Part shown: positions 9,393 to 20,293 of the stretch, one piece after another
Layout: every line of letters starts with the position of its first letter
Numbering within the stretch: position 1 is the first letter of the stretch
Origin: Oxalicibacterium flavum
Lineage (GTDB): Bacteria; Pseudomonadota; Gammaproteobacteria; Burkholderiales; Burkholderiaceae_D
DNA: 64,000 nt
Direction of reading: 5' to 3'
Assembly: GCF_014635065.1 (NCBI RefSeq)
Contig: NZ_BMCG01000003.1
Coordinates: 62,001-126,000, forward strand
Made by a program: the position numbers and the translations under genes
Notes under the pieces: model-generated
The model's input: only the letters and a program-made list of their open reading frames with translations
What the model was told of the DNA's origin: nothing
The model's database searches: none

Positions 9393-10155
9393 GCGCAGGA
9401 AAGCATCCAGGAACGGCCACCGCTCGCACTGTAAAGCGCGGCAACCATGGTTTTACGGGATTCGGATCGTGGGACGGAGTGCGCCGACGGCAACCAGAGG
9501 GTCACCGGAGGCAGGCATATCGTCCTGACCGCTGTGTGCAACCGGTTATCTGTTCAGTTCTCCTTCCCTTTCATGACCTCATGCGATGACTTGCAAGCCG
9601 TGCGCCGCCGCACCGGGAGCGCAGGAGGCAAGCGAATTGCCTTCTGCCCGATGCGCATCTGCATGGCGATAATTGTGCTGCCGAGCCGACCGGACGCTGC
9701 CTGCGGGCGCATCCTGTGCCGGAAAATGTACTGGTATTGTGGGACGCCGGCCGGAACGAATGGAATACGATCGCCCGACATCCGGTGTTGGTGAGGCATG
9801 ACGCAGACTGCCTCATGCCGGAAGGCCGGCGCGAAACGCAAGTGCTCTGTGCATTTTCGCCGGACAACTAACCTCCGCATCATACCAGACTCGACCTTGT
9901 GCCGGCAGGCAATTGATCGGGAATTTCACGTATCGTCATCGATGTGCAGCGATCGTCCCGGTTATGGCCGGCTGTATCTCGCGCCAAAATGGCGCGCGGA
10001 AAAGCGCCGATTCCGGGGATATGCAAGAATTTCGCCTTGCCTGAGGTTCGCCATCCGTGCGACCGGGCCGTCCGCTTCTTACCGCGACGCTTCTCGCGGG
10101 TTTAGTACGCGCGGAACTGCAAAAATTCCCGCGGCGGATCGATTTGGAGAAATGC
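9393..10155. other. Long divergent intergenic region without a confident gene
   Basis: 763 bp between mnhAB (minus) and the ABC exporter (plus). Open frames exist on both strands (for example minus 9554-9883), but their translations are Arg/Cys-rich and resemble no family. It must hold both promoters. Visible structure: a GGCATGA/TCATGCC inverted repeat at about 9795-9817 and a perfect palindrome GCGCCA-AAA-TGGCGC at 9981-9995, 161 bp before the exporter start, which could be an operator. Nothing else was recognised. Confidence 0.6.
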
Positions 10156-12009
<1,854 letters not shown>

Positions 12010-12016
12010 TGGCGTG

Positions 12017-12051
12017 CGCTGCGGCAGGCATGCCGGCAGCGCGTGATTTTT
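12017..12051 (+). terminator. Rho-independent terminator after the ABC exporter
   Basis: Stem CGCTGC-GGCA / TGCC-G-GCAGCG (one bulged base, loop of four) followed shortly by five T. It lies 8 bp after the stop and overlaps the 3' end of the convergent MFS gene. Confidence 0.75.
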
Positions 12052-13324
12052 ATGCGTAGCGCGCCTTGCCGGTAAGCAGCAGCGCCACCAGCGTCAGCAG
12101 CGCGGAGACCGACAGGTAGAGGCCGACATAATGCAGGCCGTGATGCGTCGCCAGCCAGGTGGCCGCGTACGGCGCCAGCGAGGCGCCGAAGATGCCGCCG
12201 AGGTTGAAGGTCAGCGACACGCCGGTGTAGCGGATCGCGGCCGGGAACAGTTCCGACAGCAGCGTGCCGAGCGGTCCGTAGGTCATGCCCATCAGTGCCA
12301 GGCCGAGCGACAGGAACACGGTCACGCCGAGGATGCTGTCGGCTACGAACAGCGGTTCGATCAGCAGGCCGAACACGGCGATCATGCCGGACACCACGAT
12401 CATCGTGATCTTGCGGCCGTGGCGGTCGGCGAACAATGCCGAGACCGGAATCATCAGCGCGAAGAACAGCACCGCGAACAGTTGCGCGATCAGGAATTTC
12501 TCGCGCGTGTAGCCGAGCGCGGTGGTGCCCCAGCTCAGCGCGAACACCGTCATCAGGTAGAACAGCACGAAGGTCGCCAGCGCGATCAGGGTGCCGATCA
12601 CCAGCATGCCGGCGTGCTGGCCGAACACGGTCGCCAGCGGCACCTCGACGCGCTCATCCTTGTCGAGCACCTTCTGGAAGGCCGGCGTCTCGGTGATCTT
12701 GAGGCGCACGTAGAGCCCGACCAGCACCAGCACCGCGCTCGCGATGAACGGGATGCGCCAGCCCCAGGCGAAGAACTGCTCGTTGTTCAGCGTTTCGGTC
12801 AGGAGCAGGAAGATGCCGCCCGACAGGAAGAAGCCGAGCGGCGCGCCCAGTTGCGGAAAGCAGCCGTACCACGCGATCTTGCCCGGCGGCGCGTTCTCGG
12901 TCGCCAGCAGCACCGCGCCGCCCCATTCGCCGCCGAGCCCGAGTCCCTGGCCGAAGCGGCACAGTGCCAGCAGCAGCGGCGCCAGCATGCCGATGGTTTC
13001 GTAGGTCGGCAGCAGGCCGATGACCACGGTCGAGATGCCCATCGTCAGCAGCGCCGCCACCAGCGTCGCCTTGCGGCCGATGCGGTCGCCGTAGTGGCCG
13101 AACACCGCCGAGCCGACCGGGCGCGCGAAGAAGGCGATGGCGAAGGTCGCCAGCGATTGCAGCGTGGCGGCGGTCGGATCGGAAGACGGGAAGAACAGGT
13201 GCGGAAAGACCAGTACGGCGGCCGTCGCGTAGATGTAGAAATCGAAGAACTCGATGGTGGTGCCGATCAGGCTGGCAAACAGCACGGTGCCGGGGGAATT
13301 TTTTTGTGGGCCGTCAGTGCTCAT
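12050..13324 (-). CDS. MFS transporter of the metabolite:H+ symporter (MHS) family
   Basis: 424 residues with 12 predicted membrane helices. The MHS-type opening (LIGTTIEFFDFYIYATAAVL) and the inter-helix 2-3 motif GHYGDRIGRKATL are clear, as is FGQGLGLGGEWGGAVL, typical of ShiA/YhjE/ProP relatives that import organic acids or compatible solutes with protons. The true substrate cannot be assigned from sequence. It is convergent with the ABC exporter and appears to be a single-gene unit; no clear Shine-Dalgarno precedes ATG 13324. Confidence 0.9.
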   Translation of the reverse strand: MSTDGPQKNSPGTVLFASLIGTTIEFFDFYIYATAAVLVFPHLFFPSSDPTAATLQSLATFAIAFFARPVGSAVFGHYGDRIGRKATLVAALLTMGISTVVIGLLPTYETIGMLAPLLLALCRFGQGLGLGGEWGGAVLLATENAPPGKIAWYGCFPQLGAPLGFFLSGGIFLLLTETLNNEQFFAWGWRIPFIASAVLVLVGLYVRLKITETPAFQKVLDKDERVEVPLATVFGQHAGMLVIGTLIALATFVLFYLMTVFALSWGTTALGYTREKFLIAQLFAVLFFALMIPVSALFADRHGRKITMIVVSGMIAVFGLLIEPLFVADSILGVTVFLSLGLALMGMTYGPLGTLLSELFPAAIRYTGVSLTFNLGGIFGASLAPYAATWLATHHGLHYVGLYLSVSALLTLVALLLTGKARYA

Positions 13325-13497
13325 GGCGGTGGTTTCTATGTGGATGTGTCCGGCGCTGCCGACCGGAAAGCCGCCATTGTAGGGGATTCCGGCCTTGCCG
13401 GCCGACGGATTCTCGCCACAAGAAAGGCGACTCTCCGCGTCAGCGGAAGCCGCCTTGTTCGCTGCGACCGATCGGGAAAGGTCGCGCCCCGGAGGCG

Positions 13498-13962
13498 TCA
13501 GACCGGTTCGCCCGGCTTCTTGGCCGCATCCGAACTGCTGATCAGCTTATGCAGGATGCCGACGATCAGCAGGGCTGCGAGCACCAGCCCGTAGTGGGCG
13601 ATGTTGAAATCGTTGAGGTGCATGTCGGTCGTCGCGACCTGCACCGGCTCGACGATCAACTGGCGCAGCAGCGTGATGATGGCGACCTCGATGAAGACGA
13701 CGAGGTGGAATACGCCACCCTGCACGTAGTTGATCTCGGCCGAGATCAGGCTCGACAGCGTCCACACGATGAACAGCGTGCCGAGCGCCTGCAGGAAGCC
13801 GTGCGCGAGATTGTTCTGGTGGACCGCCTGCACCACGGCGGCCGAGAACTCCCACATCACCATCAGGCTGGCGATGCCAAGCGCGATGGCGAGCAGCACG
13901 TGCAGCCCGCGGTTGAATAATTTGAGTGCCTTGACCAGCTTTGTTTCGAAGGTGTCGATCAT
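13498..13962 (-). CDS. psiE: Phosphate-starvation-inducible PsiE family membrane protein
   Basis: 154 residues with four helices matching the PsiE family: FNRGLHVLLAIALGIASLMV, then the AEINYVQGGVFHLVVFIEVA segment with conserved Glu and Val-Phe-Ile-Glu. GGAGAA lies 5 bases before ATG 13962 and supports the start. PsiE is an inner-membrane protein of unknown activity whose E. coli member is induced by phosphate starvation; no Pho box was recognised here. Confidence 0.85.
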   Translation of the reverse strand: MIDTFETKLVKALKLFNRGLHVLLAIALGIASLMVMWEFSAAVVQAVHQNNLAHGFLQALGTLFIVWTLSSLISAEINYVQGGVFHLVVFIEVAIITLLRQLIVEPVQVATTDMHLNDFNIAHYGLVLAALLIVGILHKLISSSDAAKKPGEPV

Positions 13963-14072
13963 TTCGGTTCTCCAGACTTAAGTTGCAAATTCGGGTCGGA
14001 AGGGCGCCGAGAATGGGCGGAAACCACGCGATTCCGGCGCGCGGCCCGCGCCGATTCCGGGCGGACGCTGCT

Positions 14073-14351
14073 TCAGGAATGGTAGTGGACGCCGCCGCGG
14101 CGCAGGCCGGCATGCAGTGCCGATGCGTGAGCGACGCCATGGAGGCGCAGTGTGGCGGCGGCGCGTGCCGGAACTTCGTCGGCGCGCGCAAGGCGGCTGG
14201 CGCGCATCATGGACGATACAGCGGCAGCGGGCAGGCGCGCGGCCTGAACGTTTTCGATCGGAGGGTAAGACTGGCAAGGCATCCCGACGCTGCCCGGCTG
14301 TTCTTCAGCGGGTGCACATGCTGCGGCGGCAGGAGCGGATTCGATATTCAT
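14073..14351 (-). CDS. Possible small Ala/Arg-rich protein, no known family
   Basis: 92 codons from ATG 14351, no recognised domain. The N-terminal third is Ala/Pro/Glu rich; the C-terminal half is basic and GC3-rich with GLRRGGVHYHS at the end. Codon positions look more gene-like than the other open frames here, but there is no strong Shine-Dalgarno and no homologue I recognise. If it is not real, 13963-14632 is a 670-bp stretch without a gene. It lies 110 bp upstream of psiE on the same strand. Confidence 0.35.
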   Translation of the reverse strand: MNIESAPAAAACAPAEEQPGSVGMPCQSYPPIENVQAARLPAAAVSSMMRASRLARADEVPARAAATLRLHGVAHASALHAGLRRGGVHYHS

Positions 14352-14527
14352 TTCTTGTTGTGAGGATTGTCTTCGCACGGGTGCCGGATAAGGCATCGTC
14401 GAACATGCCTGGCGCCGAGATTGTCGTTGTCAGGTGCCTCCATCATAAACCAAACGGGTCTCCCGGCCGAGCGTCGGTTGCGGTTTTGCCACGCATCATC
14501 TGTCACGGATCGGGGTTTGCGCGCCTG

Positions 14528-14555
14528 TTGGTGCTTGTGTTACTTATTGCATAAT
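14528..14555 (+). promoter_or_regulatory. Candidate sigma-70 promoter of the DUF3617 pair
   Basis: TTGGTG (14528-14533), 16-bp spacer, CATAAT (14550-14555), in an AT-rich island within otherwise high-GC DNA. The predicted start of transcription, near 14561, falls inside the palindrome at 14556-14570. Confidence 0.5.
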
Positions 14556-14570
14556 AAATGTTTAACATTT
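14556..14570. promoter_or_regulatory. Palindromic operator candidate AAATGTT-T-AACATTT
   Basis: A perfect 7-1-7 inverted repeat immediately downstream of the candidate -10 element, a position where a bound repressor would block transcription. The regulator is not known; the 7-1-7 format is common for Fur-family and small dimeric repressors. Confidence 0.45.
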
Positions 14571-14618
14571 TCGCGCGCATGACGTGGAAAGCGCGTGAAA
14601 AGCGGGTTCGAACAATGC

Positions 14619-14626
14619 AAAGGAGG
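14619..14626 (+). promoter_or_regulatory. Strong Shine-Dalgarno that selects a TTG start
   Basis: AAAGGAGG, six bases before an in-frame TTG at 14633. No upstream or downstream in-frame ATG (14558, 14579, 14615, 14666) has such a site, so the TTG is the most likely start of the following gene. Confidence 0.65.
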
Positions 14627-14632
14627 CGCTAC

Positions 14633-15286
14633 TTGCGTTACACAACAACCGCACATGCCGCGACGATGAAGGTGATGGCCGGTCTGGGTTTGTGCATGCT
14701 CATGTCCGTGCCGGCACGCGCCCATGATCTGCCGGACAACCTGCCGGTGCGCAAGCTGGGCCTGTGGGAAATGGTCAAAAGCGGGACCATGGAAGGTGGA
14801 GCAGGCTTCAAGGGAAGAGAGCAGTATTGCCTGGACGCCGATGCCGACCGCGCACTGCATGCGCTCTACATCCTGCGCAAGGAGTTGCAGGTCGTGTATT
14901 TCGACGTCAGCTGTCCGCCGCCGAAGCTCGAGGTGGCTGGTAACGTTTTTCGCGGCGAGATGCTATGCCGCACCAATGCGCCGAACGACGATGCTGCCGC
15001 TGGCAAGGATTTTCACTGGGAATACATCTTTGAAAGCGACAGCCAGGTGAAGCTGGTGGAATACGGTATGGCGCGCGACATCCTGTTCGTCGGCAACAGC
15101 GAGTTCGTCGAGCAGCAGCGCCGGATCGGCGACTGCGCGGCGGACCAGAAGCCCGGCGACGGCATCATCGATCGTCCGGGTTCGCGCGAGCAAGGCGAGT
15201 ACGACAACATCTACGAATCGCTGAAGGTGATGAAGAAACTCTTGAACGAAGGCAGGGAAATCAACCAGCGCCTGGGGCCGATGTGA
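14633..15286 (+). CDS. Secreted DUF3617-like protein, first of a tandem pair
   Basis: 217 residues from a TTG start picked for its strong Shine-Dalgarno. Residues 12-30 form a signal peptide (MKVMAGLGLCMLMSVPARA, cut before His-Asp). The mature part begins with the GLWEMVKSG motif typical of DUF3617 and holds EQYCLDADADRALHAL, shared almost exactly with the next gene. Several conserved Cys suggest periplasmic disulfides. Function of the family is unknown. The stop TGA overlaps the next ATG by one base, so the two are co-translated. A candidate promoter and operator lie about 80 bp upstream. Confidence 0.75.
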   Translation: MRYTTTAHAATMKVMAGLGLCMLMSVPARAHDLPDNLPVRKLGLWEMVKSGTMEGGAGFKGREQYCLDADADRALHALYILRKELQVVYFDVSCPPPKLEVAGNVFRGEMLCRTNAPNDDAAAGKDFHWEYIFESDSQVKLVEYGMARDILFVGNSEFVEQQRRIGDCAADQKPGDGIIDRPGSREQGEYDNIYESLKVMKKLLNEGREINQRLGPM

Positions 15287-15921
15287 TGCGGCGCGCTCAT
15301 CTGCTGTCTGTCTGCGCGGCGATGCATGGTGCGCTTTTGTCTCCCATCGCGTTCGGTTTTGATCTGTCATCCGGCTTGCCGTCGCGTGCCAAAGGACTCT
15401 GGCATATCGAGCGGACGGAAACCCTGGTTCATGGCAACACCACGATCGAGATGCAAAAGGTCTGGAATGTCTGCCTCGATGCGCGCGCCGACCGTGCGCT
15501 GCACGCACTTGACGTGCACGAACAGCGGGCAAGCGTGGCCGGCCTCGGCCAAATCTGCGAAGCGCCGCAGTTCGCGGTTGAAGGGAATGATGTTTCGTGG
15601 ACGATGCGCTGCCCTGCGCGCCGCGATGAGGCGAGGGTGAGCGATATCCGGCATATCACCACCTTTGTTGCCGCCGACCGGGTGCAGGCCGAAACCGTTA
15701 TCGTCAATCGCGGCGGCCAGGTTCAGAGCCAGGGCAAGTTCGTCGCGCGTATGGAGCATCTTGGTGCGTGCGAGGGCGGAATGCAGCCTGGCGACATGCT
15801 CCTGATGCACTGGCGCATCAACGACGAGGAAACGCTGAAAGCGCGCCAGAAGCGCACTGTTTACAGCGAGATCGAACACTACAACCACAGGGCGCTTGTA
15901 ATATCCGGGCGCGCCAGATAA
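15286..15921 (+). CDS. Secreted DUF3617-like protein, second of a tandem pair
   Basis: 211 residues; ATG 15286 overlaps the preceding stop (TGATG). An N-terminal hydrophobic stretch (LLSVCAAMHGALLSPIAFG) looks like a signal peptide. The protein repeats the layout of its neighbour: GLWHIERTET near the start, then VCLDARADRALHALDVHEQ, then a Cys-rich beta-type region. It is a diverged duplicate. No enzymatic motif is seen; a partner or dimer role with the first protein is an inference from co-translation. Confidence 0.7.
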   Translation: MRRAHLLSVCAAMHGALLSPIAFGFDLSSGLPSRAKGLWHIERTETLVHGNTTIEMQKVWNVCLDARADRALHALDVHEQRASVAGLGQICEAPQFAVEGNDVSWTMRCPARRDEARVSDIRHITTFVAADRVQAETVIVNRGGQVQSQGKFVARMEHLGACEGGMQPGDMLLMHWRINDEETLKARQKRTVYSEIEHYNHRALVISGRAR

Positions 15922-15952
15922 CTTTCTTCGGTGCGCCGCATGACGCCACGCG

Positions 15953-16942
15953 TCAGGCGGCGGGCAGGATCGCCTTCGCTACGCCATGCGCCTGCTGGTC
16001 GGCGTGGTAGCTCGAACGCACCATCGCGCCGACGGCCGCATGCTTGAATCCCATCTTGTAGGCTTCTTCTTCGTACATGCGGAAGGTATCCGGGTGCACG
16101 TAGCGGCGCACCGGCAGGTGATTGCCGCTCGGCATTAGATACTGGCCGATGGTCAGCATGTCGACATCGTGCGCGCGCATGTCGCGCATGACTTGCAGCA
16201 CTTCGTCGTCGGTCTCGCCGAGGCCGACCATGATGCCGGACTTGGTCGGCACTTCCGGATGCAGCGCCTTGAAGCGCTTGAGCAGGCTCAGCGAATACAG
16301 GTAGTCCGAACCGGGGCGCGCTTCCTTGTAGAGGCGCGGCGCGGTTTCGAGGTTGTGGTTCATGACGTCGGGCGGCGCGGCCTTGAGGATTTCGAGCGCG
16401 CGGTCCATGCGGCCGCGGAAGTCGGGCACCAGCACTTCGATCTGCGTCTGCGGCGACAGCGCGCGCACGCGCTCGATGCAGGCGGCGAAGTGGCCGGCGC
16501 CGCCGTCGCGCAGATCGTCGCGGTCAACCGAGGTGATGACGACGTAATTGAGGCGCAGCGCGGCAATCGTCTTGGCGAGGTTTTCCGGCTCGTCCTGGTC
16601 GAGCGGATCGGGGCGGCCGTGGCCGACGTCGCAGAACGGACAGCGGCGCGTGCACTTGTCGCCCATGATCATGAAGGTCGCGGTGCCCTTGCCGAAGCAT
16701 TCGCCGATGTTGGGGCAACTCGCTTCCTCGCACACGGTATGCAGCTTGTGCTCGCGCAGGATGTCTTTGATCTCGTAGAAGCGCGTTGACGGCGAACCGG
16801 CCTTGACGCGTATCCAGTCCGGCTTGGGCAGGCGTTCGGCCTGCACCACCTTGATCGGGATGCGGATGGTCTTGGCCGCGCCTTTCTGCTTCTCGCGCGG
16901 ATCGTAGGCGGGCGTTGCGCTTGCTTGCGTGTCGATGCTCAT
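15953..16942 (-). CDS. lipA: Lipoyl synthase
   Basis: 329 residues, full length. The auxiliary cluster motif [13 protein letters not shown] and the radical-SAM [10 protein letters not shown] motif (CX3CX2C) are both intact, with the downstream [14 protein letters not shown] segment and the C-terminal SSYHADQ motif whose serine ligates the auxiliary cluster. LipA inserts two sulfurs into octanoyl groups on lipoyl domains of pyruvate and 2-oxoglutarate dehydrogenases and the glycine cleavage H protein. It follows lipB by 115 bp on the same strand, giving the usual lipB-lipA operon. Confidence 0.97.
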   Translation of the reverse strand: MSIDTQASATPAYDPREKQKGAAKTIRIPIKVVQAERLPKPDWIRVKAGSPSTRFYEIKDILREHKLHTVCEEASCPNIGECFGKGTATFMIMGDKCTRRCPFCDVGHGRPDPLDQDEPENLAKTIAALRLNYVVITSVDRDDLRDGGAGHFAACIERVRALSPQTQIEVLVPDFRGRMDRALEILKAAPPDVMNHNLETAPRLYKEARPGSDYLYSLSLLKRFKALHPEVPTKSGIMVGLGETDDEVLQVMRDMRAHDVDMLTIGQYLMPSGNHLPVRRYVHPDTFRMYEEEAYKMGFKHAAVGAMVRSSYHADQQAHGVAKAILPAA

Positions 16943-17057
16943 TGGGCTGGTCGCTCCGTTATGTCGTCAGGCCGGCGCCGGGTCGCGGTGCCGGATGACG
17001 CGCGCGGCGCAGGTGTGTCGCCCTTGCCGCGCATGTTGGTTGTTCTTTGTCTTGCCT

Positions 17058-17735
17058 TCAAGCCGCGAGAACGCGAGGTGCCGCCGGAAACAGGCATGCC
17101 AGCAGGTTGCCGGTCAGGCGCTGCTGCACTTCCTGCAGGCCGGCCGTCACGCCCAGGCTGCGCATGTCGGTGGTTGCCAGTCCCGCGTAGCCGCATGGAT
17201 TGATCCATGCGAACGGTCCGAGGTCCATCGCCACGTTCAGCGACACGCCGTGATAGGTGCGGCCGTTGCCGCGTATCTTCAGCCCCAGCGCCGCGATCTT
17301 GGCGCCGCGCTGCGGTCCGTCGGCCAGATAGATGCCGGGCGCGCCTGCCTTGCGTTCACCGGCCAGATTATACGCCGCCAGCGTGTCGATTGCCGCCTGC
17401 TCGATGCCGCGTACCAGTTCCCGCGCAAGCATGCGCGTATCGCGGCGACGCAGGTCGAGCAGCAGATAGATCACGGCCTGGCCCGGACCGTGGTAGGTGA
17501 CTTCGCCGCCGCGATCGGTCTGCACCACGGGAATGCCGTGCGCGTCCAGCACGTGCGACGGATCGGCGGCCAGTCCCAGCGTATAGACGGGAGGATGCTC
17601 GACGATCCAGATTTCGTCCGGGGTGGCGGCGTCGCGCGCATCGGTGAAGGCGCGCATGGCATCGAAAGTGGTCAGGTACGGTTCGAGGCCACGTTGCCGG
17701 ATCACCGGTGCCGGGTATGCGGAAACGGCGTTCAT
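17058..17735 (-). CDS. lipB: Octanoyl-[ACP]:protein N-octanoyltransferase
   Basis: 225 residues. Conserved LipB motifs are present: [19 protein letters not shown], the [19 protein letters not shown] segment with the catalytic-pair Lys, and the active-site Cys in [14 protein letters not shown]. It moves octanoate from acyl carrier protein to lipoyl domains, the step before LipA. The start at ATG 17735 lies 16 bp after the DUF493 stop, consistent with one operon dat-DUF493-lipB-lipA. Confidence 0.96.
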   Translation of the reverse strand: MNAVSAYPAPVIRQRGLEPYLTTFDAMRAFTDARDAATPDEIWIVEHPPVYTLGLAADPSHVLDAHGIPVVQTDRGGEVTYHGPGQAVIYLLLDLRRRDTRMLARELVRGIEQAAIDTLAAYNLAGERKAGAPGIYLADGPQRGAKIAALGLKIRGNGRTYHGVSLNVAMDLGPFAWINPCGYAGLATTDMRSLGVTAGLQEVQQRLTGNLLACLFPAAPRVLAA

Positions 17736-17751
17736 GGGCGAGCCATGGTCG

Positions 17752-18021
17752 TCAGAGGACGAATTTCACCATCGGATGACCGGACAGTTCGCGGTACAGA
17801 TTGTCCAGCTGCTCGCGGCTGGTGGCGCGCACGGTCAGTGTCAGCGACAGATAGGTGCCGGCCGACGACGGCCGCATTTCCACCTTGCCGGCATGAAATT
17901 CCGGGTCGTGCACGGTCACCACCTCGACGATGGTCTGGGCGAATTCGTCATGCATGATGCCGACCACCTTGATGGGGAAGTCGCTCGGGTAGTCGATCAG
18001 GCTTTCTTTGGGTTCGGTCAT
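17752..18021 (-). CDS. YbeD/DUF493 family small protein
   Basis: 89 residues from ATG 18021 ([20 protein letters not shown]), the start closest to family members; ATG 18030 would add three residues. The ferredoxin-like fold motif [11 protein letters not shown] and the C-terminal [10 protein letters not shown] are characteristic. E. coli YbeD lies beside lipB and dacA and resembles the regulatory ACT-like domain fold; a role in lipoylation or octanoate control is suspected only from this conserved neighbourhood, which is kept here. Confidence 0.88.
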   Translation of the reverse strand: MTEPKESLIDYPSDFPIKVVGIMHDEFAQTIVEVVTVHDPEFHAGKVEMRPSSAGTYLSLTLTVRATSREQLDNLYRELSGHPMVKFVL

Positions 18022-18090
18022 GGCGTTCATTGTGTCTGGGTGGCGTTGGCGGATCCATGCCAAAGTCAGCATGATAGCGGCAAAGCGCGT

Positions 18091-18969
18091 TCAGGCCACC
18101 TTGGCGCGCTGGTAGGCGGCATACAGTTTTCTATATATGGGGCCGGGTTTGCCGTTGCCAACCCGTTCGCCGTCGATGGTGACGACCGGCATCACTTCCC
18201 TGGAGGCCGAGGTCAGCAGCACCTCGTCTGCATGGAATACCTCGTTGCGGGCGATGCGTCGTGCGGCGAAGGGGATGTTCTGCTCGGCGCACAGCGCTTC
18301 CATCAGGCTGTAGCGTATGCCTTCGAGGATCAGGTTGTCGCGCGGCGGACTGATCAGGGCGCCATCCTTGACGATCCAGACGTTCGAGGCCGAGCCTTCG
18401 GTCAGATAGCCGTCGCGGAACTGGATGGTTTCGTTGGCATCCTGTTCGGCCGCATTCTGTGCGGCCAGCACGTTGCCGAGCAGGGAGATCGACTTGATCT
18501 CGCAGCGCAGCCAGCGCTTGTCTTCCATCGTCACGCAGGCCACCCCATGCTCATGCACCGACGGTGGCGGCGGAAGCAGCGGATTGGACATGAGGAAGAC
18601 GGTCGGCGCAGGCGTTTGCGCCGGAAACGCATGCGTGCGGCGCGCCACGCCGCGCGTGATCTGCATGTAGAGCAACTGGTCTTCGGTCGGCGCAGCATCC
18701 ACCACCTGCTGCATCAGGCCCAGCCAGCCGGCCTCGTCATGGGGATTCTGCAGGTCGATGGCGCGCATGCCGCGCATGAAGCGCGCCAGATGCTGCTCGG
18801 GACGAAACAGCCTGCGCCGATAGACCGGCGTGACCTCATAGATGCCGTCGCCGAAGATGAAGCCGCGATCGAGCACGGAAATCCTGGCTTCGGAGAGCGG
18901 CATCATGGCGCCGTTCAGATAAACGAGAGGGTCGTCCATGGCGTGAATGTTGGCGGGCGGGCTTTTCAT
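18091..18969 (-). CDS. dat: D-amino-acid transaminase (class IV PLP enzyme)
   Basis: 292 residues. Fold-type IV aminotransferase with VLDRGFIFGDGIYEVTPVY near the N-terminus, the PLP lysine in RCEIKSISLLGN, and the TEGSASNVWIV motif. D-alanine/D-glutamate transaminases of this type supply D-amino acids for peptidoglycan. ATG 18939 (MDDPLVYLNG) is an equally plausible start that would shorten the protein by 10 residues; neither has a clear Shine-Dalgarno. The gene lies between dacC and the lipoate genes, next to cell-wall functions. A branched-chain transaminase is less likely given length and motif details. Confidence 0.85.
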   Translation of the reverse strand: MKSPPANIHAMDDPLVYLNGAMMPLSEARISVLDRGFIFGDGIYEVTPVYRRRLFRPEQHLARFMRGMRAIDLQNPHDEAGWLGLMQQVVDAAPTEDQLLYMQITRGVARRTHAFPAQTPAPTVFLMSNPLLPPPPSVHEHGVACVTMEDKRWLRCEIKSISLLGNVLAAQNAAEQDANETIQFRDGYLTEGSASNVWIVKDGALISPPRDNLILEGIRYSLMEALCAEQNIPFAARRIARNEVFHADEVLLTSASREVMPVVTIDGERVGNGKPGPIYRKLYAAYQRAKVA

Positions 18970-19011
18970 TCTGTCACAAACGATGGGGCGGCGTTTGTGC
19001 GGAATCGAATG

Positions 19012-19046
19012 AAAAACGGCAGGCCGCTTGCGCGATGCCTGCCGTT
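19012..19046 (-). terminator. Rho-independent terminator of dacC
   Basis: Ten-bp perfect stem AACGGCAGGC / GCCTGCCGTT with a 12-base loop, followed on the minus strand by five T. It lies 22 bp after the dacC stop and separates dacC from the dat-lip operon. Confidence 0.88.
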
Positions 19047-19068
19047 GTACGGGCCGTTGCGGCCGTGA

Positions 19069-20217
19069 TCAGTGCAGCAGCAGACGGATCGAATCGAAGG
19101 CACGGCCGAACATGCCGGCCTCGCCAACCTGTTCCAGCGACAGCACCGGCAGCTCGACGATGGTGCGGCCTTCGGCTTCGACCTTCAGCGTGCCGACCTG
19201 GCTGTATTTGTCGATCGGTGCGACCAGCGGGTCCTTGCGTTGCAGCACTGGCTTGATCTTGTCGGCCATGCCTTTCGGCACCGTGACCCAGATGTCGCGC
19301 GTGAAGCCGATCTTCACGCTGTTTTGCGAACCTTTCCAGACATTCGGCGTGGCGACCGCGTCGTTCTTGCCGTACAGCTTGACGGCGTCGAAGTTGAGGA
19401 AGCCCCAGTTCAGCAGCTTCTGGCTTTCCTGCGCGCGTGCCTGATCGGACGACGTGCCGAGCACCACCGAGATCAGGCGGCGTTCGCCATTGCCGCTCGG
19501 GCGCTTGGCGGTCGAGATCAGGCAGAAGCCGGCGCCTTCGGTGTAGCCGGTCTTCATGCCGTCGACGGTCGGGTCCAGCCACAGCAGGCGGTTGCGGTTG
19601 GGCTGCTTGATGTTGTTGTAGGTGAAATCCTTGGTCGAGTAATACTTGCCGAAGTACTCGGGATGATCGGCGACCAGGCGCGATGCCAGCACCGACAGGT
19701 CGCGCGCGGTCGAGTAGTTGGTTTCGCTCGGCAGGCCGTGCGGGTTGGCGAAGCGGGTGGATTTCAGGCCCATGCGTTCGGCTTCGCGGTTCATCAGCGC
19801 GACGAACACATCCTCGGTGCCGGCCACCGCCTCGGCCAGTGCCACTGCCGCATCGTTGCCCGATTGCACGATCAGGCCGTACAGCAGGTTATCGACCGAG
19901 ACCGGCGTGCGCGGTTCGATGAACATCTTGGAGCTGCTCGGATCGACGCGCCACGCGTGAGTCGATACCGTGATCATCTGGTCGAGCTGGAGTTTCTTTT
20001 CCTTCAGCGCATTGAAGACCACGTAGGCGGTCATGAGCTTGGTCAGCGAAGCCGGCTCGATACGCATGTCGGGCTCGCTCGATGCCAGGATCTGGTTGCT
20101 GGTGGCGTCGAGCAGCAGCCACGATTTGGCATTGATGGTCGGCGACGGGACAGTCTGGGCAAACGCGGTGGAAATGGAGAGCAGGGCGGCGGCAACGAAT
20201 GCGAGGAGGTTTTTCAT
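19069..20217 (-). CDS. dacC: D-alanyl-D-alanine carboxypeptidase (PBP5/6 type)
   Basis: 382 residues. Signal peptide MKNLLAFVAAALLSISTAFA (cut after residue 20). Active-site motifs are complete: SLTK (Ser57, Lys60), SGN in VQSGNDAAVALAE, and KTG in DGMKTGYTEGAGF. The C-terminal beta domain and a final amphipathic helix (MFGRAFDSIRLLLH) would hold it on the periplasmic face of the inner membrane. It trims the terminal D-Ala from peptidoglycan pentapeptides. It is a single-gene unit with its own terminator. Confidence 0.95.
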   Translation of the reverse strand: MKNLLAFVAAALLSISTAFAQTVPSPTINAKSWLLLDATSNQILASSEPDMRIEPASLTKLMTAYVVFNALKEKKLQLDQMITVSTHAWRVDPSSSKMFIEPRTPVSVDNLLYGLIVQSGNDAAVALAEAVAGTEDVFVALMNREAERMGLKSTRFANPHGLPSETNYSTARDLSVLASRLVADHPEYFGKYYSTKDFTYNNIKQPNRNRLLWLDPTVDGMKTGYTEGAGFCLISTAKRPSGNGERRLISVVLGTSSDQARAQESQKLLNWGFLNFDAVKLYGKNDAVATPNVWKGSQNSVKIGFTRDIWVTVPKGMADKIKPVLQRKDPLVAPIDKYSQVGTLKVEAEGRTIVELPVLSLEQVGEAGMFGRAFDSIRLLLH

Positions 20218-20293
20218 CGGTCTTTCTGGTGGCGCGCAACGTGGGCGCGTCGGTTGATCAATGGGGATTCGGAAGATTGTTTTGCGGCAAGAT

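Noticed and set aside
6756-9434. 892-codon plus-strand frame rich in Gln, His and Arg
   Set aside because: Antisense shadow of mnhAB, whose frame has clear membrane helices and known motifs.
9554-9883. 109-codon minus-strand frame in the long intergenic gap
   Set aside because: Arg/Cys-rich translation without family likeness or Shine-Dalgarno; kept only as unannotated intergenic DNA.
13464-13485. GCGACC...GGTCGC inverted repeat after psiE
   Set aside because: Ten-base loop and no T-run; may be chance in GC-rich DNA.
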